In this document: in pieces, positions 8,660 to 17,738 of the stretch
Layout of the letters: the number at the start of each line of letters is the position of its first letter
Position numbering within the stretch: position 1 is the stretch's first letter
Assembly (NCBI GenBank): GCA_903937385.1
Contig: CAIZZF010000026.1
Span: forward strand, 186,001 to 250,000
Direction: 5' to 3'
Length of the DNA stretch: 64,000 bases
Origin: an uncultured Holophagaceae bacterium
Lineage (GTDB): Bacteria > Acidobacteriota > Holophagae > Holophagales > Holophagaceae
Notes under the pieces: model-generated
Databases searched by the model: none
The model's input: only the letters and a program-made list of their open reading frames with translations
What the model was told of the DNA's origin: nothing
Program-made: the position numbers and the translations under genes

Positions 8660-9598
8660 TCAGGCCAGCTGAAGCAGATCTTCGGGAGCGCCCAGGCTGA
8701 GGGCGGTCACCTCCAGGCCCCGCTCCTTGGCCTGGCGCTTGACCAGACCCGCCAGGACCTTGCCGGGGCCCAGCTCCAGGAAGGTGGTCACGCCCTGGTC
8801 CAGGAGCAGGTCCAGGGTGGCCTGCCAGCGCACCGCGCCGGGGATCTGGCGCACCAGGCCGTCCCGCAGGGCCTCGGGATCGGCCACGGCGGCGGCGTCC
8901 ACGTTGTTCACCAGGGGACAGAGGGGAGCCCGGAAGCTCAGGCCACGCAGGACCGGCTCCATGTGGGCCTGGGCCGGCTCCATGAGGGGGGAGTGGAACG
9001 GGGCGCTCACGGGCAGCTTCATGGCCTTCCGGCACCCCCGGGCCTTGACGGCCTCCAGGGCAGCGTCCACGGCCTCGGCGTGTCCGGCGATGACGATCTG
9101 GCCGGGGCCATTGAAGTTGGCGGGCACCACAATCTTGCCGGTGGCGGCCTGGGCCTCGGCGCAGCTGGCCTCCACATCCGCCTGGCTCATGCTCAGGATG
9201 GCCGCCATGGCGCCCACGCCCACGGGCACGGCCACCTGCATGGCCCGGCCGCGCTCACGCACCGTGCGAACCGCGTCCTGGAAGTCGAGGGCGCCCAGGG
9301 CCACCAGGGCGCTGTATTCCCCCAGTGAGTGGCCCGCGGCGAAGTTGGGGCGCGGCAGCCGGTCCCCCAGGGCCCGCACCACCATGATGCTGTGGGTCAG
9401 GATGGCGGGCTGGGTGTGCTCCGTGAGCTTGAGGGTCTCTTCCGGCCCTTCGGCCATCAGCGCCGACAGGGCGAACCCGAGGGCCGCATCGGCCTCCTGG
9501 AGCACAGCCTGGGCCGCCGGTTCCGCCGCGGCCAGCGCCATGCCCATGCCCACCGCCTGGGACCCCTGCCCCGGAAACAGCCAAGCCACCTTGCCCAT
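8660..9598 (-). CDS. fabD: Malonyl-CoA:ACP transacylase
   Basis: Loads malonyl groups onto acyl carrier protein for fatty acid synthesis. The 312-residue protein has FPGQGSQ at residues 8-14, the catalytic nucleophile in GHSLGEYSAL (Ser91), and a second active-site histidine in the VSAPFHSPLM segment. Length and motifs are typical. It follows plsX by 11 bases, completing a yceD-rpmF-plsX-fabD operon. Unlike many bacteria, fabH, fabG and acpP do not follow; the next genes downstream are korA and korB. Confidence 0.96.
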   Translation of the reverse strand: MGKVAWLFPGQGSQAVGMGMALAAAEPAAQAVLQEADAALGFALSALMAEGPEETLKLTEHTQPAILTHSIMVVRALGDRLPRPNFAAGHSLGEYSALVALGALDFQDAVRTVRERGRAMQVAVPVGVGAMAAILSMSQADVEASCAEAQAATGKIVVPANFNGPGQIVIAGHAEAVDAALEAVKARGCRKAMKLPVSAPFHSPLMEPAQAHMEPVLRGLSFRAPLCPLVNNVDAAAVADPEALRDGLVRQIPGAVRWQATLDLLLDQGVTTFLELGPGKVLAGLVKRQAKERGLEVTALSLGAPEDLLQLA

Positions 9599-9609
9599 GG
9601 AATCCTCCG

Positions 9610-10635
9610 TCAGTCCTGGGGCAGGAGCAGGGCGACGCGCTCCTGGATGCGCTGGTGCAGGTTGTGCTCGGCGGCGCGGAGGGCGGCGCGGATGGCGTTG
9701 CGCACGGCCTTGGCGTCGCTGCGGCCGTGGCCGATGATGCTCACGCCCTTGACGCCCAGCAGTGGGGCCCCGCCGTATTCCGAGTAGTCCAGCTTCTTCT
9801 TGAAGCTCTTCATGGCCGGCTTGGCCAGCAGGCCCGCGAACTTGGTCAGGGCGCTCTGCATGAAGCTCTCGCGCAGGCCGGAGATGATGCCCTCCGCCAG
9901 GGCCTCGCTGGACTTGAGCACGATGTTGCCCACAAAGCCGTCGCAGGCGATGACCTCGAAGTTGCCGTTCCAGATGTCGCGCCCCTCGGCGTTGCCTTCG
10001 AAGTTGATCTCCATCTGCCGCAGCATGGCGGAGGCGTCCTTGGTCACGTCCGTGCCCTTGCCGTCCTCCTCGCCCACGCTGAGGATGCCCACCCGGGGCC
10101 GCTCCAGACCCAGCACCTCTTCGGCGTAGACCGAGCCCATGACCGCGAACTGGGCGATGTGGACCGCGCGGCAGTCCACGTTGGCGCCGACGTCCAGCAG
10201 CACCGTGGGGGTGCCCTTCATGTTCGGCAGGACGCTGGCCAGGGCGGGCCGGTCCACGCCGTCGAGCTTGCCGATCACCAGGCTGGAGGCCACCATGGCG
10301 GCCCCGGTGTGACCCATGGACACGACGCCGTGGGCCCGCCCCTCGCGGACCAGCTGGGCTGCCACCCGGATGGAGCTGTCCTTCTTCTCCTTGAGGATGC
10401 AGGTAGCCTTGTCCTCCATCCCCACGGTGTGGAAGGCATGCACCAGCTCCACCCGCGCCATGAGCGCCGGGGTGAACCCGTGCTTCGCCAGCTCAGGGCG
10501 GATCACGCCCTCATTGCCAACAAGGAACAAGTAGAGCCCGGGCCAGGCCTCAAGAGCCTCCCGGGCGCCTTGCAAAGTAGCATGGGGGGCAAAATCCCCC
10601 CCCATGACATCCAGTGCAATGCGGTGGCTGTCCAC
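9610..10635 (-). CDS. plsX: Phosphate acyltransferase PlsX
   Basis: Converts acyl-ACP to acyl phosphate, the first step of membrane phospholipid synthesis by the PlsX/PlsY route. The 341-residue protein opens with RIALDVMGGDFAP and contains SMGHTGAAMVAS, LLDVGANVDC and CDGFVGNIVLKS, all diagnostic. It begins 10 bases after rpmF. The C-terminal GAPLLGVKG segment is also conserved. Confidence 0.96.
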   Translation of the reverse strand: MDSHRIALDVMGGDFAPHATLQGAREALEAWPGLYLFLVGNEGVIRPELAKHGFTPALMARVELVHAFHTVGMEDKATCILKEKKDSSIRVAAQLVREGRAHGVVSMGHTGAAMVASSLVIGKLDGVDRPALASVLPNMKGTPTVLLDVGANVDCRAVHIAQFAVMGSVYAEEVLGLERPRVGILSVGEEDGKGTDVTKDASAMLRQMEINFEGNAEGRDIWNGNFEVIACDGFVGNIVLKSSEALAEGIISGLRESFMQSALTKFAGLLAKPAMKSFKKKLDYSEYGGAPLLGVKGVSIIGHGRSDAKAVRNAIRAALRAAEHNLHQRIQERVALLLPQD

Positions 10636-10645
10636 CGAAGTGTTC

Positions 10646-10831
10646 TTAAGCCGTCGCGGCGACGCGGACGGCCAGCTTGCCGCGGTAGAAGCCGCAGCTG
10701 GGGCACACGCGGTGCGGCAGCTTGGGCGTCTGGCAGTTCGGGCAGGTGCTGGCGCTCATGACCTCGAGCGAGTCATGGGTGCGCCGGCGGTCGCGGCGGG
10801 CCTTGGAATGGCGGCGCTTGGGATTCGGCAT
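10646..10831 (-). CDS. rpmF: Large ribosomal subunit protein bL32
   Basis: 61-residue basic ribosomal protein starting with the hallmark MPNPKRRHSKARRDRRR. It keeps the zinc-binding pairs C30/C33 and C43/C46, so it is the zinc-containing form. The gene is between yceD and plsX, its usual place. Confidence 0.97.
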   Translation of the reverse strand: MPNPKRRHSKARRDRRRTHDSLEVMSASTCPNCQTPKLPHRVCPSCGFYRGKLAVRVAATA

Positions 10832-10875
10832 GGCTTGCTCCTAGGGGTAGAACACAAAGTTCCAGGTTAAGGGGT

Positions 10876-11409
10876 TCAGGATTGCGGGTCCAGCTTGATT
10901 CCCGCCAGGGCCCTGGCAAGGGCCTGGTTGAGGGCGGAAGGGGTGGTGGCGGTCTCAGGCTGGCAATGGCAGGGACCCTTGTTCCAGTTCTTGCCGCAGG
11001 TGGGGCAGAGCCCCTGGCAGTTTTCGGTGCAGAGCGGATGCATGGGTGCCTGGAGCTCGAACTGCTCGCGCACCAGCTCCGCCTCATCTAGGGTGTCCTC
11101 GGGCAGGAAGACCACGTCAAGATCCTGGGAACCCAGCGTATGGCAGCCCCGGGCCACCAGCTCTGCGTCCTTGCTGCCCAGGAACTGGCTCTCGACCGTA
11201 AGGGGCCGGTCCAGGTGGGCCAGACAGCGGCTGCAGGCGCCCTGCCACACGGCCTGGCCCTTCACCTCGAGGAACACGTCGCCATCCGAAGCCAGGGCAA
11301 AGACGGACCAGGTGAGGTCCCGCAGGGACACGTCCCCCTCCAGCGCCAGCTGTTCAGTGGTGCCGGTCAGGCGGAGGCCCTCCTGGGGCAGCTTGTAGAG
11401 GTGGATCAC
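10876..11409 (-). CDS. yceD: YceD/DUF177 family protein
   Basis: 177-residue protein of the DUF177 family, linked in other bacteria to 23S rRNA accumulation and always found beside rpmF. The ACSRCL motif and a C-terminal cysteine cluster (CTENCQGLCPTCGKNWN) may bind zinc. I place the start at GTG 11409, which overlaps the stop of the upstream pseudopilin gene (GTGA); a longer in-frame start lies inside that gene and is unlikely. The exact role is unknown. Confidence 0.87.
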   Translation of the reverse strand: MIHLYKLPQEGLRLTGTTEQLALEGDVSLRDLTWSVFALASDGDVFLEVKGQAVWQGACSRCLAHLDRPLTVESQFLGSKDAELVARGCHTLGSQDLDVVFLPEDTLDEAELVREQFELQAPMHPLCTENCQGLCPTCGKNWNKGPCHCQPETATTPSALNQALARALAGIKLDPQS

Positions 11410-11903
11410 TTCTTGGCTCCGCCATCGGCGGGCGCGCCACCGGCCTTGGGACCGCTCACGGGCGAGGAGCTCGTTGCACCCTGGCCGGGCGTGCGGGTGA
11501 TGGGACCGGCATCCTCGGGGTTGGCCGGATCGCCACCGCACTTCAGCTCGTAGTCGAGCCGGGTGGACTTGCCCTCGTAGGGCTGACCGAAGGGATCCTG
11601 GGCGGACATGCCCGCCTTGATGAGGTTCCCCTTCACCAGGACCGAGTTGCCATCCACCATGGCGTCATAGCTGCCGAAGTCAGGGTAGTGGCCGCTCCGA
11701 AGGTAGAACTGATCGAGGCCCTCGGCCACGATCTTCAGGTCGTCCTGGGCCTTGAGGTAGCGGGCCTGAGCCGAGTGCTTGCGGTACTGGGAGAACCCCA
11801 GGGTCCCCAGCACGGCGATGATCATCATGGCCACCAGCAGTTCCAGCAGCGAGAAGCCACGGCTCTTCAGGCGGGACTTGCGGCGGGCGGGAGCGGGGGT
11901 CAT
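11406..11903 (-). CDS. Type IV pilin-like/pseudopilin protein
   Basis: 165-residue protein with a class III signal: a basic leader, then the cleavage site at RG/FSLLELLVAMMIIAVLG with the conserved Glu5 of mature pilins. The C-terminal part contains YLRSGHYPDF and a DPFGQPY segment, as in GspG-type major pseudopilins, and ends in a Gly/Pro/Ala-rich tail. I chose ATG 11903 because it gives a short leader; a longer frame runs up to 11996 toward the sigma-54 activator gene. It overlaps yceD by four bases, so a pilin-like gene is coupled to the ribosomal/lipid operon. Confidence 0.85.
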   Translation of the reverse strand: MTPAPARRKSRLKSRGFSLLELLVAMMIIAVLGTLGFSQYRKHSAQARYLKAQDDLKIVAEGLDQFYLRSGHYPDFGSYDAMVDGNSVLVKGNLIKAGMSAQDPFGQPYEGKSTRLDYELKCGGDPANPEDAGPITRTPGQGATSSSPVSGPKAGGAPADGGAKK

Positions 11904-11992
11904 GGTCGGGATCCGGGAAAAGGGCTCGGCGGTGGTGCACCCGAGCGTTCCAGTGTGCCTGGAATGGCTGAAAAAGCAAGCATTCATGGGCA

Positions 11993-13447
11993 TCATGCCT
12001 CCTTTGAGCTTTCGGTTCCCCCGGATTCTTCCACCGCCGGCGCGGGGAAGTCCCCCGGCCAGGGGAAGTCCGTCGGCAGAGCGTCCAGACCCCCCAGCTC
12101 GGCCAGCCAGTAGCGGTAGGCGCGGAAGCTCATGCCCAGCCGCTTGCCCGCCTTGGTCTTGACGCCGCCCACCTCGTCCAGGGCCCGCCGGAGGAAGTAG
12201 CCCTTCATGGCCTGGACCCAGGCCTCCAGGTCGAAGCCCTCCGCCGGGATGGCCAGAGGCGCCACCCGCTCAGCGGGAGCCACCCCCCCGGCTAGGCCGA
12301 AGCCCTCGGGCAACAGGTCCCGGGTGATGGGGCCGCCGGGGTTGAGCGCCACGCAGCGCTCCATGAGGTTCTCCAGCTCCCGCACGTTGCCCGGGAACCG
12401 GTAGCTGAGCAGCAGGCCCATGGCCTCGGGGTGCAACTGCATGGGGGCCTTGCCCAGCTTGTGGCAGAAGCGGCGGATGAAGTGCTCGGCCAGGACGGGC
12501 AGGTCCTCCGGCCGATCCCGCAGGGGCGGCATCTGGATCTGCAGGATGTTGACCCGGTAGAAGAGGTCCTCGCGGAAGGCGCCGGACTCGGCCCGGGCGC
12601 GGAGGTCCCGGTTGGTGGCGGCGATGACCCGCACATCCACGGCCCGCTCCTCCGTGGCCCCAATGCGGCGGACCTTGCGCTCCTGGAGCACGCGGAGCAG
12701 CTTCACCTGGAGCGCCAGCGGCATCTCGCCGATCTCGTCCAGGAAGAGGATGCCGCCGCCCGCCTCCTCGAAGAGGCCGCGCTTCAGGGCGCTGGCCCCC
12801 GTGAAGGCACCCTTCTCGAAGCCGAACAGCTCGCTCTCCAGGAGGGCCTCGGGCAGCGCGCCGCAGTTGATGGGCACGAAGGGTCCCCTGGCGCGGTCAG
12901 AGTAGCGGTGGATGAGCCGGGCCACCACCTCCTTGCCCGTGCCGCTCTCGCCCGTGAGCAGCACCGTGGTGTCGGCCCGGGAGACCTTGCCGATGAGGGC
13001 ATTGATCTTGCGCATCATCGGACCCACGCCCACCAGCTCGCCCAGGTCCTGGGGTGGGGGCGCCTCGGGCTCGGCCGCGGCCAGCAGCCCCTTCAGTGTG
13101 GCGATGAGGTCCTCGTGCTTGAAGGGCTTGGTGATGAAGTCCACCGCCCCCTGGTTGAGGGCCTGCACCGTGGTCTCCGTGGTGGCGTAGGCGGTCATGA
13201 TCACCACCGGCGTCTCCAGAGCCTGCTCCTTCATCCAGGTGAGCAGCTCGATGCCTGAGCCATCCTTGAGCTTGAGGTCCGAGAGCACCCCGTCGAAGGT
13301 GGCCTCCCGCAGGGCACGCTGGGCTTCCTGGATGCCCGGGGTGGCCTCGCACTGGAACCCCGCCCCCTCCAGGGCCAGGGTCAGGACCTCCCGGAGGCTC
13401 GGTTCATCCTCTACCAGCAGGATCCGTTGGGTCGAGGCAAGAGACAT
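11993..13447 (-). CDS. Sigma-54-dependent response regulator (NtrC/PilR family)
   Basis: 484-residue transcription activator. The receiver domain (1-120) has the acidic pocket at 14-15 and phosphoacceptor Asp57. The AAA+ domain has Walker A GESGTGKE, the sigma-54 contact loop GAFTGA, Walker [11 protein letters not shown] and the [11 protein letters not shown] segment. The C-terminus holds a short helix-turn-helix ([17 protein letters not shown]) resembling PilR more than Fis-like regulators. No partner kinase gene is adjacent. It precedes a pseudopilin gene by 90 bases, and a candidate sigma-54 promoter lies before the pilin gene at 48505, so control of pilins is a reasonable inference. Confidence 0.9.
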   Translation of the reverse strand: MSLASTQRILLVEDEPSLREVLTLALEGAGFQCEATPGIQEAQRALREATFDGVLSDLKLKDGSGIELLTWMKEQALETPVVIMTAYATTETTVQALNQGAVDFITKPFKHEDLIATLKGLLAAAEPEAPPPQDLGELVGVGPMMRKINALIGKVSRADTTVLLTGESGTGKEVVARLIHRYSDRARGPFVPINCGALPEALLESELFGFEKGAFTGASALKRGLFEEAGGGILFLDEIGEMPLALQVKLLRVLQERKVRRIGATEERAVDVRVIAATNRDLRARAESGAFREDLFYRVNILQIQMPPLRDRPEDLPVLAEHFIRRFCHKLGKAPMQLHPEAMGLLLSYRFPGNVRELENLMERCVALNPGGPITRDLLPEGFGLAGGVAPAERVAPLAIPAEGFDLEAWVQAMKGYFLRRALDEVGGVKTKAGKRLGMSFRAYRYWLAELGGLDALPTDFPWPGDFPAPAVEESGGTESSKEA

Positions 13448-13544
13448 GGCAACCTGTGAGTGTGACGCGCTGGGTCAGCCATCCTATCCTGAACCCATCT
13501 CCCGCTCGCATCCATTCCGAAGTCAGACCCTCTCCTGGAGTCCT

Positions 13545-14648
13545 GTGAAGCATGTCGTGTTCGCCCACCGGAAGCTGTCCTTCGGGGGCGGCGAGCGGGT
13601 GCTCATCGAGCAGGTGGCGGCCCTGGCCGGGCTGCCCGTCAAGGTGTCCGTGCTCTTCCGGAAGGAGCCGGGCAAGCGGGACATCGAGCCGGAGCTGCGG
13701 GCGCGGAACCCGAACGTGGCGGAAGTGGTCCATCTGCCTGGAGCCCTGGGCGCCTTCCGCTGGCTCTGGCGCAGCCGCCCGGACCTGCTGGTGCTCTGCA
13801 ACCACAAGGGCGTGCAGCGGGCCCTGCCCTGGCTGGCCCGCCTGGGCCAGCGGCTGCCCACGGTGCTCACCCTCCACGAGCACTACGAGCGCCACCTGCG
13901 CAAGTATCGAGGCGTCCGGGGCCTCGTGGACCGCTGGCTCTGCACCTACGACTTCACCGCCGCCGTCCGGGAGCACCTCAGCAGCGCCCCCTGCAGCATC
14001 ATCCACCCCCTCTATCCGCGACCCGAGGCGGCGGCCACCACCCAGGCGGAGCGGCAGGCTGCCCGGCGGCAGCTGGGTCTGCCCGAGGACGCTACCGTGG
14101 TGGGCTACGTGGGGCAGATCGACGCCCGCAAGGATCCCCTGGGCGTGGTCCGGTTCGCGGAGGAGCTCGGCGCGGTCCACCTGCTCTTCGCGGGGCGGGA
14201 GGACACCGCCACCGCCGCCAGCCTGGCGGCCCGCCTGGCGAACTCGCCCCTGCGGGACTGCACCCTGCGCCTGGGGCCCCAGGCCGACCTCGGCCCCGCC
14301 TTCGCCGCCCTCGACCTCTACGTGATGACCAGCAAGAACGAGGGCTTCTTCCCCCTGGCCCTCATCGAGGCCATGGAGCGGGGCGTGCCCGTGCTGGCCC
14401 CCAGCGTCGGCGGCATTGGCACCGTCATCCGGGATGGCGAGGGGGCCTTCCTGATCCCCAAGCCCGATGACCGGCGCTCCATCGATGAGGCCCTGCTGGT
14501 GACCGCCGCGGACCGCCTGAGGCCGCTGCTGGCCGATCCCGCCGCCTGGGAAGTCAAGCGCCAGCAGGCCCACGCCTTCGGTACCGCCCTCACCCGCGGC
14601 TATGACGCCGCCGCAGCCTTCCGCGAGGCGGTGGCGCCGTGGCTGTGA
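13545..14648 (+). CDS. Glycosyltransferase family 4 protein
   Basis: 367-residue GT-B glycosyltransferase. The N-terminal domain starts HVVFAHRKLSFGGGERV, the usual nucleotide-sugar enzyme glycine loop. The C-terminal domain has GYVGQIDARKDPLG and the EX7E-like ENEGFFPLALIEAMERGVPV motif. The start is GTG 13545 with GGAG four bases upstream; upstream in-frame codons have no similarity to the family. It overlaps the GT9 gene by ten bases, so the two probably act in one LPS or surface glycan pathway. Sugar and acceptor are unknown. Confidence 0.88.
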   Translation: MKHVVFAHRKLSFGGGERVLIEQVAALAGLPVKVSVLFRKEPGKRDIEPELRARNPNVAEVVHLPGALGAFRWLWRSRPDLLVLCNHKGVQRALPWLARLGQRLPTVLTLHEHYERHLRKYRGVRGLVDRWLCTYDFTAAVREHLSSAPCSIIHPLYPRPEAAATTQAERQAARRQLGLPEDATVVGYVGQIDARKDPLGVVRFAEELGAVHLLFAGREDTATAASLAARLANSPLRDCTLRLGPQADLGPAFAALDLYVMTSKNEGFFPLALIEAMERGVPVLAPSVGGIGTVIRDGEGAFLIPKPDDRRSIDEALLVTAADRLRPLLADPAAWEVKRQQAHAFGTALTRGYDAAAAFREAVAPWL

Positions 14649-15616
14649 TCCCCCCCCACGCCACCTGGCTCCGCTTCCCGCGGTTCGTGGGCGACGCCGC
14701 CATGCAGCTGCCGGTGCTGCGGCTGCTGAGGCAGATTGGCGAGGGTCCCCTCGTGGTCTGGGGGCCGAAGACCACCGTGGGCCTGGTGGAGGACACCTGG
14801 TTCTGTGACGCGACCTTGCCCGACGTGGGCAAGCCCAGCCCCTTTGCCATGGCCCGGGTGCTGCGGGAGCACCAGGCCGCCCGCAGCATCCACTTCCCCA
14901 AGTCCCTGCGCCCGGCCCTGGCGGCCTGGCTGGCGCGGGTGCCCGAGCGCATCGGCGTGGACGAAAGCCTGGCCGGTCCCTTCAACACCCACAGCGGCCC
15001 CTTCTGGGACGCGCCGGGTCCCTTCCTGCTGCGGTATCACGCGGTGCTGCAGCGGCGCTGGCCGGACCTTCCCCCCATGCCCTTCGCGGACTTCGATCCG
15101 GGCGTCGCTGTGGACCTGCCCGGGCAGCGCCATCTCTGCCTCATGCCCGGCTCCACCTGGCCCTCCAAGGCCTGGCCCGTGGCCCACTACCGGACCCTGC
15201 TGCTGCGGGCCCGGGCGGAGGGCTTCGCCGTGGCGGTGCTGGGCACACCGGACGAGGCGGCCACCTGCGCGGCCGTGGCCGGCAGCGAGGGCATCAACCT
15301 CTGCGGCCGCACGACCCTGAAGGAAGCCGCGGCCTGGATGCGGGCTGCCACGGCGGTGCTGGGCAACGACTCGGGCCTCAGCCATCTGGCCGCCGCCTGC
15401 GGTGTCCCGGTGCTGGCCCTCTACGGCGCCACAGATCCGGGCGGCTCCACCCCCTGGGGACCCCACAGCCGGGGGCTCCGCAAGGAAGGGGTGCCCTGCG
15501 CGCCCTGCTTCAAGCCCGTCTGCTTCACCCCGGGGCACCCGTGCCTGGAAGACATCGGACCGGAGCAGGTCTGGACCGAGCTGCTGGCGACCCTCCCGAA
15601 GTGTCCGGCTCCTTAG
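14639..15616 (+). CDS. Glycosyltransferase family 9 (heptosyltransferase-like)
   Basis: 325-residue protein with the GT9 pattern: an N-terminal RFVGDAAMQLPVLRLL helix, CLMPGSTWPSKAWPV at the sugar-nucleotide site and NDSGLSHLAAACGVPVLALYG near the end. This matches WaaC/WaaF/WaaQ-type enzymes that add heptose to lipid A core. The start is GTG 14639, overlapping the GT4 gene. HldD, which makes the ADP-heptose donor, lies three genes downstream and supports LPS core synthesis. Confidence 0.88.
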   Translation: MAVIPPHATWLRFPRFVGDAAMQLPVLRLLRQIGEGPLVVWGPKTTVGLVEDTWFCDATLPDVGKPSPFAMARVLREHQAARSIHFPKSLRPALAAWLARVPERIGVDESLAGPFNTHSGPFWDAPGPFLLRYHAVLQRRWPDLPPMPFADFDPGVAVDLPGQRHLCLMPGSTWPSKAWPVAHYRTLLLRARAEGFAVAVLGTPDEAATCAAVAGSEGINLCGRTTLKEAAAWMRAATAVLGNDSGLSHLAAACGVPVLALYGATDPGGSTPWGPHSRGLRKEGVPCAPCFKPVCFTPGHPCLEDIGPEQVWTELLATLPKCPAP

Positions 15617-15692
15617 TCCGGGTCCCTGAGGGCCCGCGCAAGCCGGGACTGGGGCTAGAATCGTGGAGCCCTTCTTCTGCGAGGTCATCTTG

Positions 15693-16658
15693 ATGCGCTT
15701 CCGGCACGTACTCCCCTTCCTGGTCCCCGCCCTGCTGCTGGCCCAGGCTCCCGCCATCACCTTCGACAAGACGCACCACAACTTCGGTCGCATCACGCCG
15801 GATCGGAAGGTCGCGGCCAAGTATCACGTGACCAACACTGGCAACGCCTTCCTGAACATCACCCAGCTGCGTCCGGCCTGCGGCTGCACCTACACCATGC
15901 TGGGCAAGTGGTCCCTGGCCCCGGGCGAGTCCACGGACATCGAGGCCACCTTCGATCCCAAGGGCATGCGCGGCGCGGTGCGGAAGTCCATCACGGTGGT
16001 CTCGGACGACCCCAAGAACCAGGCGGCCAGCCTCACACTGGAAGCCGAGGTGGTGCAGGAGATCATGCCGTCCGTGGAGACGGTCTACTTCTTCCAGGCG
16101 CCCAAGTCCACCACGACCCGCAGCGTGGTCCGCTACGCCACCGGCAACGGTGAGCCCGTGCAGATCGTGGACGTGAAGGCCCCGGGCGCGGCGTTCCTCA
16201 CCTTCAGCCACCGGGCGGAGGGCAAGGACCAGGTGCTGGAGGTCGTGCTGGACGGCCGCAAGGTGCCCACCGGCCAGCTGCGCGGCGTCGAGCAGGCCAC
16301 GGTGCGCTTCACGAACCCTCGGCTGGCCCAGCTGCCCCTGAACATCCAGTGGGACCTCAAGCCATCGATCCTGGCCACTCCCGCAGAGCTGGTCTTCCAG
16401 GATGCCGCGGGAAAAGAGGTGCGCCAGAAGCTGAACCTCAAGCAGGCCGAGGGCCGGGCCTTCCGCGTGACGTCCGCCCAGCCATCCCTGGCAGGCATGC
16501 GGGTGGAGGGCCTGAACCAGAAGGCCGGCGCCCAGGACTTGACCGTGGTCCTGCCCGCCTCTCTCAAGCCCGGCCGCTACAACGAGCTGGTGGTGCTCGC
16601 CACAGACGATCCCGATCAGCCCGAGTTGACGGTTCGGGTTGTCGCCATCCTGAAATAG
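15693..16658 (+). CDS. Exported DUF1573 protein
   Basis: 321-residue protein with a clear signal peptide (FRHVLPFLVPALLLAQA). The mature part starts with a DUF1573 immunoglobulin-like domain: FDKTHHNFGRI, VTNTGNAFLNI, PACGCTY, LAPGES and a closing SDDPKNQ strand. A second similar beta domain ends with VVLATDDPDQPELTVRV. Such domains are periplasmic or surface beta-sandwiches of unknown role. I chose ATG 15693, with GAGG eight bases upstream and a normal signal peptide, over the start ten codons earlier. Confidence 0.85.
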   Translation: MRFRHVLPFLVPALLLAQAPAITFDKTHHNFGRITPDRKVAAKYHVTNTGNAFLNITQLRPACGCTYTMLGKWSLAPGESTDIEATFDPKGMRGAVRKSITVVSDDPKNQAASLTLEAEVVQEIMPSVETVYFFQAPKSTTTRSVVRYATGNGEPVQIVDVKAPGAAFLTFSHRAEGKDQVLEVVLDGRKVPTGQLRGVEQATVRFTNPRLAQLPLNIQWDLKPSILATPAELVFQDAAGKEVRQKLNLKQAEGRAFRVTSAQPSLAGMRVEGLNQKAGAQDLTVVLPASLKPGRYNELVVLATDDPDQPELTVRVVAILK

Positions 16659-16756
16659 GCCCAGTCGGGGGGTTCCAGGCACCCCGTGTTGACAGTTCGC
16701 CGGGTGGATTGGCAGAAAGCCCCTCGCCCGGGGCGTCTGGGCGTTAGCCTGGAAGG

Positions 16757-17707
16757 ATGCCGCAATCCCAGCGTTCCCACCTGACCGCCGTCCTGGCCCT
16801 CGCGGCCATCGCCCTTGTCTGGGCAGGCGGCTTCCCGGCGGCCAAGTATTCCCTGCAGGCAGGTTTGTCCGTCGGCTCCCTGCTGAGCATCCGCTTCGCC
16901 ATCGGCGCCGCCGGGCTGGGCTTCATGCTGCTCCTCCTGAAGATCCCCATCCGCCGGCAGGACGCCCTGGATGGACTCTGGCTGGGCCTGATCCTGGTCA
17001 CCCTGTTCTGGCTCCAGACCGACGGCCTGCGCTTCACCAGCACCTCGAAGTCCGGCTTCATCACCGGCCTCTACGTGATCTTCACACCCATCGTGGCCCT
17101 GCTGGTGGGCGACCGGCTGCGCCTGTTCCACGGCCTGGGCGCCCTGGTGGCCCTGGCTGGCCTGACCCTCCTGGTGCGGGAGCCCGGCGTGGCCTGGGGC
17201 GGCTGGAACCGGGGCGACTCGGAGACCCTGCTGGCAGCCATCCTCTGCGGCTTCCACATCGTGATGACCGGACACTTCTCCCGCCGGTCCTCTGGCTGGG
17301 TGCTGGCCTTCATTCAGGTGGCCGTGACCGGGGCCGTGTCCCTGGCCATCACCCTCGCCCTGCCCGCCCCCTACGGCTTCCAGAATGCCGGGACAGCCCT
17401 CGCGCAGCCCGGCACCTGGGTGGCCCTCGGCTTCATGGGCCTGCTGGCCACGACCCTGGCCTTCTATGTGCAGAGCACCTTCCAGTCGCGGGTGGGCGCC
17501 ACGGAGTGCGGGGTGATCTTCTCCATGGAACCCGTCTGGACGGCCCTGCTGGCCATCAGCGGCTGGGTGCCGGGCATCCGGGAGCACCTCAGCCCGGTCC
17601 AGTTCCTGGGGGGCGGCCTCATCCTCGCGGCCACCTTCGTGGCGGAGCTGGGCCCGAGGCTGCTGCGCAAGGCTTCGGCCACCGAGACCGAAGACGTCAT
17701 CGGATAG
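16757..17707 (+). CDS. EamA/DMT-family transporter
   Basis: 316-residue inner membrane protein with about ten hydrophobic helices in two repeated halves, as in drug/metabolite transporters. Recognisable EamA features are ALVWAGGFPAAKY at the start, GLRFTSTSKSGFITGLYVIFTPI and ECGVIFSMEPVWTALLA in the second half. Substrate is unknown. It lies between envelope genes and hldD but has its own spacing (98 bases upstream). Confidence 0.9.
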   Translation: MPQSQRSHLTAVLALAAIALVWAGGFPAAKYSLQAGLSVGSLLSIRFAIGAAGLGFMLLLLKIPIRRQDALDGLWLGLILVTLFWLQTDGLRFTSTSKSGFITGLYVIFTPIVALLVGDRLRLFHGLGALVALAGLTLLVREPGVAWGGWNRGDSETLLAAILCGFHIVMTGHFSRRSSGWVLAFIQVAVTGAVSLAITLALPAPYGFQNAGTALAQPGTWVALGFMGLLATTLAFYVQSTFQSRVGATECGVIFSMEPVWTALLAISGWVPGIREHLSPVQFLGGGLILAATFVAELGPRLLRKASATETEDVIG

Positions 17708-17738
17708 CCGCTATCCTGATTCTGGAAGAGGTGACTTC

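Noticed and set aside
17702-17720. Small inverted repeat ggatag-ccg-ctatcc before hldD as an operator
   Set aside because: Only six paired bases and overlapping the end of the upstream gene; too weak to list.
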